Part shown: in pieces, positions 57,931 through 64,000 of the stretch
How positions within the stretch are numbered: the first letter of the stretch is position 1
Layout of the letters: each line of letters starts with the position of its first letter
Source of the DNA: SpSt-539 sp964549445
GTDB lineage: Bacteria; Planctomycetota; Phycisphaerae; UBA1845; UTPLA1
Assembly: GCA_964549445.1 (NCBI GenBank)
Contig: CAZJVS010000024.1
Span: 1-64,000 of the forward strand
Direction: 5' to 3'
Length of the DNA: 64,000 nt
Notes under the pieces: model-generated
The model's input: the letters and a program-made list of their open reading frames with translations, nothing else
Databases searched by the model: none
What the model was told of the DNA's origin: nothing
Program-made: the position numbers and the translations under genes

Positions 57931-59208
57931 ATGGCCGACATTTCAGCGTTTCGAGCGATCCGCTACCCGCAAAACGACCAGTCCGCGCTCGTCGCCCCGC
58001 CTTACGACATCCTCGATGCGCCGGAAAAGGCGGCGCTGCTAAAGCAGAGCCACCATAACATTGTCGCCATTGACCTCCCGCACACTCCGCCCAAGGAAGC
58101 CGGGCCCGACACCGAGTACGCCGCGGCCGCCGCGACGCTGGAGGCGTGGCTTCGGGACGGTACGCTGGTTCAAGATGCCCGACCCGCGATCTACGTCTAT
58201 CACCAGCATTTCCGCGTCGAGAGTCGCGACTACGTCCGAAAGATGTTCTTTGCCCGGCTGCGCCTCGAAGAGTTCGGCAGCGGCCATGTCTTTCCGCACG
58301 AGCAGACGTTCGGCGGCCCTAAAGAAGACCGCCTGAAGCTGACCCGCGCGACCCGTTGCAATCTCTCGCCGATCTTCGGTCTCTACACCGATGCCACAAA
58401 CGGCATCGCCCGTGTGTTGGACGCGGCCGCAAGCCGTGACCCCGACGTTGTCGCTCGCCTCGACAGCGTCGAAAGCCGACTTTGGGTCTTGAGCGACACG
58501 GCGACGATCGAGAAAGTTCGCGGCTTGATGAAGAACAATGCCATATTCATCGCCGACGGCCATCATCGCTACGGAACCGCGCTGAACTACTACAAGGAAA
58601 TCGCCGCCACGCAGAGCATCGCGCCCGACGACCCGGTCAACTTTGTCCTCTGCGCTTTCGGCTCGATGGAAGATCCGGGTGCGATCATCCAGCCGACCGA
58701 CCGTGTCCTGCTCGACGTTCCCGAGCTGTTCGGCCGGCTTCAGTCCGCGCTGGCGGATTCGTTCGAGTGGACCCCGTTCGCCGGCGACGCCGCCGAACTA
58801 TTGAAGGGGCTTCCAAAGTCCGGCCCGCAGGCCATCGGCGTGCTCGATGGAGTCAGCGGCAAGCTCGCCGTGATTCGCCCGAGAGACGCGGACTTTCTCA
58901 AGCGGTTGGAGCCAAACCGCGCCGCCGCCTGGCGCAAACTCTCCTACGCCATCCTGCACCGTAGCATTCTGGATGAATTCATCGTCCCCAAGCTCCTCAA
59001 CGGCCGCGCGCCGACCATCCACTACATTCGCAAGCTCGCGGACACGATTTCCGAATCGAAGCAGCACCGCGGCGTCGCGTTCCTGATGCAACCGTGCACG
59101 ATGACCGAGCTCCGCGACGTCTGTACGGCCGGCGAATTGATGCCGCAGAAGACAACCTACTTCTATCCCAAGTTGGCAACGGGGTTGGTAATCAATCCGC
59201 TGTACTAG
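57931..59208 (+). CDS. DUF1015 family protein
   Basis: 425 residues. The family opening FRAIRYPQNDQSALVAPPYD and the blocks PAIYVYHQHFRVESRDYVRK, GHVFPHEQTFGGPKEDRLKL, FIADGHHRYGTALNYYKEI and NFVLCAFGSMEDPG are typical of DUF1015 (a ParB/SerK-related kinase-like group; some members are serine-phosphorylating). A cytoplasmic protein of uncertain role. AAGGA 7 bases before the ATG at 57931. Ends 6 bases before the thymidine kinase start on the same strand, so likely co-transcribed. Confidence 0.9.
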   Translation: MADISAFRAIRYPQNDQSALVAPPYDILDAPEKAALLKQSHHNIVAIDLPHTPPKEAGPDTEYAAAAATLEAWLRDGTLVQDARPAIYVYHQHFRVESRDYVRKMFFARLRLEEFGSGHVFPHEQTFGGPKEDRLKLTRATRCNLSPIFGLYTDATNGIARVLDAAASRDPDVVARLDSVESRLWVLSDTATIEKVRGLMKNNAIFIADGHHRYGTALNYYKEIAATQSIAPDDPVNFVLCAFGSMEDPGAIIQPTDRVLLDVPELFGRLQSALADSFEWTPFAGDAAELLKGLPKSGPQAIGVLDGVSGKLAVIRPRDADFLKRLEPNRAAAWRKLSYAILHRSILDEFIVPKLLNGRAPTIHYIRKLADTISESKQHRGVAFLMQPCTMTELRDVCTAGELMPQKTTYFYPKLATGLVINPLY

Positions 59209-59214
59209 CCGCGC

Positions 59215-59847
59215 TTGCGTTCCCAGTCGCAGGCCGGACAATCCGCCACCGACGCGGAGGCTCAACCCATCTCACCTGATTCTTCCCAGCGCGGCCGGCT
59301 TGAAATCGTCTATGGCTGCATGTTCAGCGGCAAGACCGAAAGGTTGATAGCCCGGCTGCGCCAGGAGCAGGCCCGCGGGCGGCGCGTGGCTGCCTTCAAA
59401 CACGTAATAGATGACCGCTACGACGCCACGCACTTGGTGACGCACAAGCAAGATCGCTTCAACGCGCTGCGGGCGAAAGACGCGGCCGACATCGAGCGAA
59501 CGGCAGCTGACGCCGACGTCGTCGCGATCGACGAAGGCCATTTCTTCGGCACGCCGCTCATCGATACCGTCCGGAGATTGGTCGCGGCCGGCAAGACCGT
59601 GCTGATCGCCGGCCTCGAGTTCAACGCATGGGGCGGGCCGTTTGAACCCATGCCGACGCTGGCCGCGATGGCCGACAACGTCATCGTTCGAACCGCGCCG
59701 TGCCGCCGCTGCGGCAAACCGGCGCATTACTCGCAACGACTGGTGGCCGTCACATCGAATCTCCTGGTCGGCGGGGCCGAGTCGTACGAACCGCGCTGCG
59801 CCGACTGCTTCGAGCCCCTTCCAGGCGCACCGCCGGAGCGCGCCTGA
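59215..59847 (+). CDS. tdk: Thymidine kinase
   Basis: 210 residues. Type II thymidine kinase phosphorylates thymidine for dTMP salvage in the cytoplasm. P-loop GCMFSGKTERLI, VVAIDEGHFF (Walker B region, DEGH in place of the common DEAQ), LIAGLEFNAWGGPFEPMPTL, and a zinc site CRRC...CADC with the lasso. The only plausible start is a TTG at 59215, giving an N-terminal extension of about 28 residues rich in Ser and Gln. It is followed after 1 base by a nucleoside transporter gene, which fits a salvage role. Confidence 0.93.
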   Translation: MRSQSQAGQSATDAEAQPISPDSSQRGRLEIVYGCMFSGKTERLIARLRQEQARGRRVAAFKHVIDDRYDATHLVTHKQDRFNALRAKDAADIERTAADADVVAIDEGHFFGTPLIDTVRRLVAAGKTVLIAGLEFNAWGGPFEPMPTLAAMADNVIVRTAPCRRCGKPAHYSQRLVAVTSNLLVGGAESYEPRCADCFEPLPGAPPERA

Positions 59848-59848
59848 C

Positions 59849-61129
59849 ATGCCGAGTCTCCGTGCCCTGCTCGGCTACGTGGTTTTGCTTGGAGTGGGGT
59901 GGCTCTTATCGACCAATCGGCGGCGCTTTCCGCTGCGGACGGTGCTGGTTGGCTCAGGGCTCCAATTGACGCTTGGCTGGGTCGTCCTCCGGACTGAATC
60001 CGGAATAGCCGTCTTCAACAAGATTGGCGATCTCGTCACCGTCGTAATTGGCGCATCGAATGATGGGGCTCGCTTTGTCTTCGGAAATCTTGTCGAAACT
60101 CGAAACGATCAGTGGGGCTTTGTTTTTGCCGCCCGTGCCTTGCCAACGATCATCGTTTTCTCGTCTCTCTCGGCCGTCGGCTATCACTTCGGACTGCTTC
60201 AGAGAATCGTCGCGGCGATGGCGTGGGTTTTCCAGCGACTCATGCGAACCAGCGGCGCGGAGAGTCTTTCGGCCGCCGCCAACGTTTTTCTCGGTCAGAC
60301 TGAAGCGCCCCTGCTCGTCCGACCCTATATCCCGTCGATGACCAATTCCGAATTGAATGCCATCATGGTCTGCGGCTTCGCAACGATCGCAGGCAGTCTG
60401 ATCGCAGTCTACGGTCAGATGCTCGGCCACAGCGAACAAGCGGCGATGAGCAACATGATTCGCCATTTGTTGACAGCGTCGCTGATGTCAGCGCCGGCAG
60501 GGCTTCTCGTTGCGAAGATTGTGGTGCCGGAGGTCGAGGCGCCGCAAACCGCCGGTACCGTCCGTCTAAAGGTCGAACACACAAGCCGCAACATTATCGA
60601 CGCCGCGGCCAACGGCGCGGCCGAGGGCGTGCGACTCGCAATCAACGTCGCTGCCATGCTGATTGCATTCATTGCGATCATCAAGCTGGTCGATGCCGGC
60701 CTCGGATGGATCGGGACGTTTCGGGGCGTGTCGGCCCTGTGCAGCAGAATCGGAATCGAACGCCTCAACCTCGATTCCATTCTTGGGCTGTTGTTCGCGC
60801 CAGTGGCATGGTTGATTGGGTTGCCCGGCAAGGAATGCCGACCGTTCGGCAGCCTGCTCGGCCAGGCGATGGCCGCCAATGAATTCATCGCATACCGATC
60901 GCTCGCGGAGATGGCCGGCACGCAAGTTCTTTCGCCGCGTTCACAAAGCCTCGCCGTCTACGCGCTTTGCGGCTTTGCGAACTTCAGTTCGATCGCCATC
61001 CAGATCGCCGGCATCGGTGGAATGGCTCCGGACCGGCGACATGATCTGGCACGACTCGGACTCCGTGCAATGCTGGGCGGCGCCATCGCCTGTTGGCTGA
61101 CGGCGTGCATGGCGGGAATGCTTACTTGA
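59849..61129 (+). CDS. NupC-type concentrative nucleoside transporter
   Basis: 426 residues with about ten membrane segments. The CNT family core is clear: GFVFAARALPTIIVFSSLSA, GAESLSAAANVFLGQTEAPL, LVRPYIPSMTNSEL, MVCGFATIAGSLIAVYGQML and later GLPGKECRPFGSLLGQ, YALCGFANFSSIAIQIAGIG. It imports nucleosides with Na+ or H+. The ATG at 59849 lies just after the tdk stop, so import and phosphorylation of nucleosides are probably co-expressed. The exact specificity (pyrimidine or broad) is not readable. Confidence 0.92.
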   Translation: MPSLRALLGYVVLLGVGWLLSTNRRRFPLRTVLVGSGLQLTLGWVVLRTESGIAVFNKIGDLVTVVIGASNDGARFVFGNLVETRNDQWGFVFAARALPTIIVFSSLSAVGYHFGLLQRIVAAMAWVFQRLMRTSGAESLSAAANVFLGQTEAPLLVRPYIPSMTNSELNAIMVCGFATIAGSLIAVYGQMLGHSEQAAMSNMIRHLLTASLMSAPAGLLVAKIVVPEVEAPQTAGTVRLKVEHTSRNIIDAAANGAAEGVRLAINVAAMLIAFIAIIKLVDAGLGWIGTFRGVSALCSRIGIERLNLDSILGLLFAPVAWLIGLPGKECRPFGSLLGQAMAANEFIAYRSLAEMAGTQVLSPRSQSLAVYALCGFANFSSIAIQIAGIGGMAPDRRHDLARLGLRAMLGGAIACWLTACMAGMLT

Positions 61130-61217
61130 CGCCCGCGAGGTGCTGGAAGGCAGTCAAATCGTCTGATATCCTGCTCGTTTTCGAGCGAAGTATCGCCCGC
61201 AACCGTGGAAACGAGCC

Positions 61218-62207
61218 ATGACTAAAAACATCTTCGTCTTCGCTGAGCAGCGCGACGGACACCTGAACCCGACCTCCCTCCAGTGCCTCGCCGCGGCGGC
61301 GAAGCTGGCCGCCAAGACGGGCGGCCAGGTCACAGCCGGGATCATCGGTCACGCGCCGGGCGACCTCGCCACAGCACTCGAACAGGCGGGCGCGACGTTC
61401 GTCTTCATCGCCGACGATACCCGATTCGCCAAGTACAACGCTCTGGTCTACACCCGCGCGCTGGCCGCGCTGATTCAGAAGGCCGATCCGCAAGTCGTGT
61501 TGCTGCCAGCGACGGTCATGGGCCGCGACCTGGCGCCGCGCGTGGCGATTCGGCTGAACGCCGGGCTGGCGACCGATTGCGTCGAGGTCGATCTCGATGA
61601 CAAGGCCGCGCTGCTCGTTCAGCGACCGATCTACAACGGGAAGGCGTTCAACAAAGTACACTTCCGGGCCGACCGATTGCAAATCGCGTCGGTGCGGCCG
61701 AACGCGTTCCTGGCACCGGCGCCGGACGCCGGCAAAAAGGCCGAACGCGTCGCCGTGAGCGTCGCCCACGATCCGGCGGACGATCGCCAGCAGACGCAAG
61801 AAATCGCGCGCACCGGTGGCGAAGAAAAAGATGTCACCGAGGCGAGCATCGTCGTTTCAGGCGGCCGCAGTCTCAAGTCGGCCGAAAACTTCAAAATCAT
61901 CTACGACTTGGCCCACGCCGTCGGTGGCGCCGTTGGCGCAAGTCGTGCGGCCTGCGACGCGGGCTACCAGCCGCACAGTCGCCAGGTCGGCCTCACGGGC
62001 AAGACCGTCACCCCAAACCTCTACATCGCGTGCGGCATCAGCGGCGCGATTCAACACCTCGCTGGGATGCGCGGCAGCCGGCGGATCGTGGCGATCAACA
62101 CCGACCCCGAAGCGCCCATGCTCAAGCTCGCCGACATTGGCGTCGTTGCGGACCTGTTTCAGTTCGTCCCGCTGCTGACGGCCGAAGTGAAGAAGCTGCG
62201 CGGCTAG
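61218..62207 (+). CDS. etfA: Electron transfer flavoprotein subunit alpha
   Basis: 329 residues, the usual length. EtfA with EtfB accepts electrons from acyl-CoA and related dehydrogenases. The N-terminal domain begins TKNIFVFAEQRDGHLNPTSL. The FAD-binding C-terminal domain has VVSGGRSLKSAENFKIIYDL, AVGGAVGASRAACDAGYQPH, QVGLTGKTVTPNLYIACGIS and GAIQHLAGMRGSRRIVAINT, all standard. No etfB is adjacent upstream, where the nucleoside transporter lies. This is unusual, since etfB often precedes etfA. Confidence 0.95.
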   Translation: MTKNIFVFAEQRDGHLNPTSLQCLAAAAKLAAKTGGQVTAGIIGHAPGDLATALEQAGATFVFIADDTRFAKYNALVYTRALAALIQKADPQVVLLPATVMGRDLAPRVAIRLNAGLATDCVEVDLDDKAALLVQRPIYNGKAFNKVHFRADRLQIASVRPNAFLAPAPDAGKKAERVAVSVAHDPADDRQQTQEIARTGGEEKDVTEASIVVSGGRSLKSAENFKIIYDLAHAVGGAVGASRAACDAGYQPHSRQVGLTGKTVTPNLYIACGISGAIQHLAGMRGSRRIVAINTDPEAPMLKLADIGVVADLFQFVPLLTAEVKKLRG

Positions 62208-62230
62208 CGCTCCACGGGGAGAAGCGGCGA

Positions 62231-63409
62231 ATGGCCACATCGCAGACCGCGTCCGAGGCCGCCCGCAAGTGTTTGCGTTTGCATCTGGCTGACGGCGTCG
62301 GTCCCATCCGATTCGTTCGCATCCTGAAATACTTCGGATCGATTGACGCAGCGCTGAGCGCCTCAAGTACCGCGTTGGCAAAAGTGGATGGCATCGGTGA
62401 GGCGACCGCGACGAAAATTGTGCGTTCGCGGGACGCCACCGAAATCGACGCCGAAGTCGAACTCGCTGCGAGCCGCAATGTACGAATTGTCTGCGTGCTC
62501 GATCCGGAGTACCCGCCGGCGCTGCGCACGATTGCCGACCCGCCGCCGTGCCTCTACGTCCGGGGAACTCTCGAATCCGCCGACGCCGTGGCACTGGCAA
62601 TCGTCGGCGCTCGCCAATGCACCCGATACGGCGCCGAGCAGGCCGAGCGCTTCGCGGCCCTCGCCGTCCGAGCCGGACTGACCGTCGTCTCAGGACTCGC
62701 TCGCGGGATCGACACGGCCGCGCACCGCGGCGCATTGTCGGCCAACGGCCGCACGCTGGCTGTTCTGGGCTGTGGCCTCAGCCATCTGTATCCCCCGGAC
62801 GCGCGGGACCTCGCCGATTGCGTCGCGGCCAGCGGGGCGTTGCTGAGTGAGTTGGCCATGGACACACCGCCCGACGAAAAAAACTTCCCGCGGCGAAATC
62901 GAATTATCGCGGGATTGTCGCTCGGGACGCTCGTCGTTGAGGCTACATTCCGCAGCGGCGCCATGATTACGGCCGGGCTCGCCTCGGACTACAACCGCGA
63001 GGTCTTCGCGGTCCCCGGTCGCCTTGATACGCCGCAGGCCGACGGCTGCAATCGCCTGATCCAACGCGGCGAGGCCAAGCTCGCGACTCACATCGGCGAC
63101 ATCCTGAGCGAACTCGGTGAAACCGGTCGGTCGCTGATGCAGCCACAACCGGCCGACGAACAGAGCCCGCCACCGCCCACACCCGTCGCGCTCGATGAGT
63201 CGCAGAAGACGATTATGGCCGCGTTCGACGGCGAGCCGATGTCGATCGACGCGCTGGCGGAGGCGGCCTCCCTTTCGCCCGCCCGCGTCGCGACGGCCCT
63301 CACTTCACTCCAGCTCATGGGGCTGATCCGCCGTGTCGGCGGCGATCACTTCGAGATCGCGAACGAGAAGCGTCCCCGTCCGATTGGCGGCGCTTCAACC
63401 GCGGGCTGA
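62231..63409 (+). CDS. dprA: DNA-processing protein DprA
   Basis: 392 residues. DprA binds incoming single-stranded DNA during natural transformation and loads RecA. An N-terminal HhH-like region (FVRILKYFGSIDAALSASST, VDGIGEATATKIV) is followed by the Rossmann-like core: AIVGARQCTRYGAEQAERFA, VVSGLARGIDTAAHRGALSA, VLGCGLSHLYPPDARDLADC, FPRRNRIIAGLSLGTLVVEA and SGAMITAGLASDYNREVFAV PGR. A C-terminal winged-helix domain (SIDALAEAASLSPARVATAL) is present. ATG at 62231 is 23 bases after etfA. Confidence 0.95.
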   Translation: MATSQTASEAARKCLRLHLADGVGPIRFVRILKYFGSIDAALSASSTALAKVDGIGEATATKIVRSRDATEIDAEVELAASRNVRIVCVLDPEYPPALRTIADPPPCLYVRGTLESADAVALAIVGARQCTRYGAEQAERFAALAVRAGLTVVSGLARGIDTAAHRGALSANGRTLAVLGCGLSHLYPPDARDLADCVAASGALLSELAMDTPPDEKNFPRRNRIIAGLSLGTLVVEATFRSGAMITAGLASDYNREVFAVPGRLDTPQADGCNRLIQRGEAKLATHIGDILSELGETGRSLMQPQPADEQSPPPPTPVALDESQKTIMAAFDGEPMSIDALAEAASLSPARVATALTSLQLMGLIRRVGGDHFEIANEKRPRPIGGASTAG

Positions 63410-63481
63410 CCGCACGGAATTGACGGCTCCCGCCCGCAACGGCTATAACCCATTCAGGTATAAGGCCCAAGGAAGGATGCC

Positions 63482-64000
63482 TTGCCTGCTCACCCTGCCG
63501 AATTCCTGATCCGCACCGGCGACCGAACGCTCGCGGCCGTCGCAAGCTTCGGCAATTTCTGGCGATTTGCCGCCCAGACCGGCGGCTGGCTAGCGCGAAC
63601 CATCGCGTCCAGGCGGACCTGGCTGCTCGTTCTGCCCGAGTGCATGGACGTCGGCGTCCGCTCGTTGCCTGTCATTCTCATCACCGGGAGCTTCGTCGGC
63701 ATGGTCCTCGCGGTCCAGGCCATCGAGCAATTCCGGGCCGTCGGTCTCGAAGAACAGATGGGAAGCGTCGTCAATCTGTCGGTCGTGCGCGAACTGGGAC
63801 CGGTGCTCGCGGGTGTGATGATTGCCGGACGGATCGGCGGCGCGCTCACGGCCGAACTGGGCACGATGAACGTCACCGAGCAGATCGACGCCCTGAGAAG
63901 CATGGGCACCGATCCCATCCGCTATCTGGTCGTGCCTCGGTTCCTGGCGTGCTTCCTCCTGACGCCTGTACTCACCCTCTACTGTGATCTGATGGGCTCG
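63482..64000 (+). CDS. MlaE-type ABC transporter permease, cut by the window end
   Basis: 173 codons inside the window. MlaE (YrbE/Ttg2B) is the inner-membrane permease of the Mla phospholipid-transport ABC system. Motifs: ITGSFVGMVLAVQAIEQFRA, NLSVVRELGPVLAGVMIAGR, GGALTAELGTMNVTEQIDAL and MGTDPIRYLVVPRFLACFLL, matching MlaE closely. The start is a TTG at 63482 with AGGAAGG 5 bases upstream; the in-frame ATG at 63644 is too far inside the conserved region. The rest of the gene and probable mlaF/mlaD partners lie beyond the window. Confidence 0.9.
   Translation, partial: MPAHPAEFLIRTGDRTLAAVASFGNFWRFAAQTGGWLARTIASRRTWLLVLPECMDVGVRSLPVILITGSFVGMVLAVQAIEQFRAVGLEEQMGSVVNLSVVRELGPVLAGVMIAGRIGGALTAELGTMNVTEQIDALRSMGTDPIRYLVVPRFLACFLLTPVLTLYCDLMGS

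Overview
The window is high-GC bacterial DNA that reads as a member of the Planctomycetota, probably Phycisphaerae-like. This is inferred from the mix of PEP-CTERM proteins, dockerin-like C-termini, thrombospondin type 3 repeats, parallel beta-helix (choice-of-anchor Q) proteins, HAF-repeat proteins and zinc-ribbon membrane proteins. No marker gene was compared. Genes lie on both strands, GTG and TTG starts are used, and no transposon, phage block or CRISPR array is visible.

Layout. 1-4138: three secretion-type ATPases on the minus strand (PilB, PilT and a second PilB cut by the window edge). 4240-6239: a tandem duplication with an exact 1084-base period, carrying two DUF4114 PEP-CTERM genes, each with the same kind of folded leader and terminator. 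6431-10309: a SulP anion transporter, then a cysteine dioxygenase and FAD oxidoreductase pair behind a palindrome-covered promoter. 10317-21531: housekeeping and hypothetical genes (hpt, truB, coaX, a short MnmE-like GTPase, an Arg-rich sigma-like protein, an ankyrin protein). 21799-31596: secreted or surface proteins, namely TSP3, HAF, two tandem beta-helix proteins and a 1123-residue autotransporter-repeat PEP-CTERM protein. 31819-38105: an unrecognised 426-residue protein, tRNA-Leu, an SDR, an NHL-repeat dockerin protein beside a cohesin-like PEP-CTERM protein, tRNA-Phe, a lipoprotein and accD. 38149-39539: five micro-genes of 36-52 codons encoding very hydrophobic, Trp-rich peptides, three of them clearly paralogous. 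I recognise no family for these and regard them as the most interesting item in the window. 39997-46122: an EEP-family protein, a GT87 protein, sucC, a VapBC toxin-antitoxin pair with a palindromic promoter, an SRPBCC protein and an Old Yellow Enzyme. 46362-51926: a 1854-residue modular surface protein. 53019-64000: a zinc-finger protein, a fluoride riboswitch with crcB and a DUF190 gene, an FN3-type surface protein, two GT2 glycosyltransferases, DUF1015, thymidine kinase with a NupC transporter, etfA, dprA and a partial MlaE permease.

How genes work together. The cell-surface theme dominates. Four proteins end in PEP-CTERM signals (exosortase route), two end in a different Cys-Gly plus transmembrane plus Arg tail, and five end in dockerin-like repeats. 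A cohesin-like domain sits beside one of the dockerin proteins. The fluoride genes form a riboswitch-controlled unit, tdk and nupC form a nucleoside salvage pair, and vapBC forms an autoregulated toxin-antitoxin unit. All functions are inferred from motifs read by eye; no database search was run.
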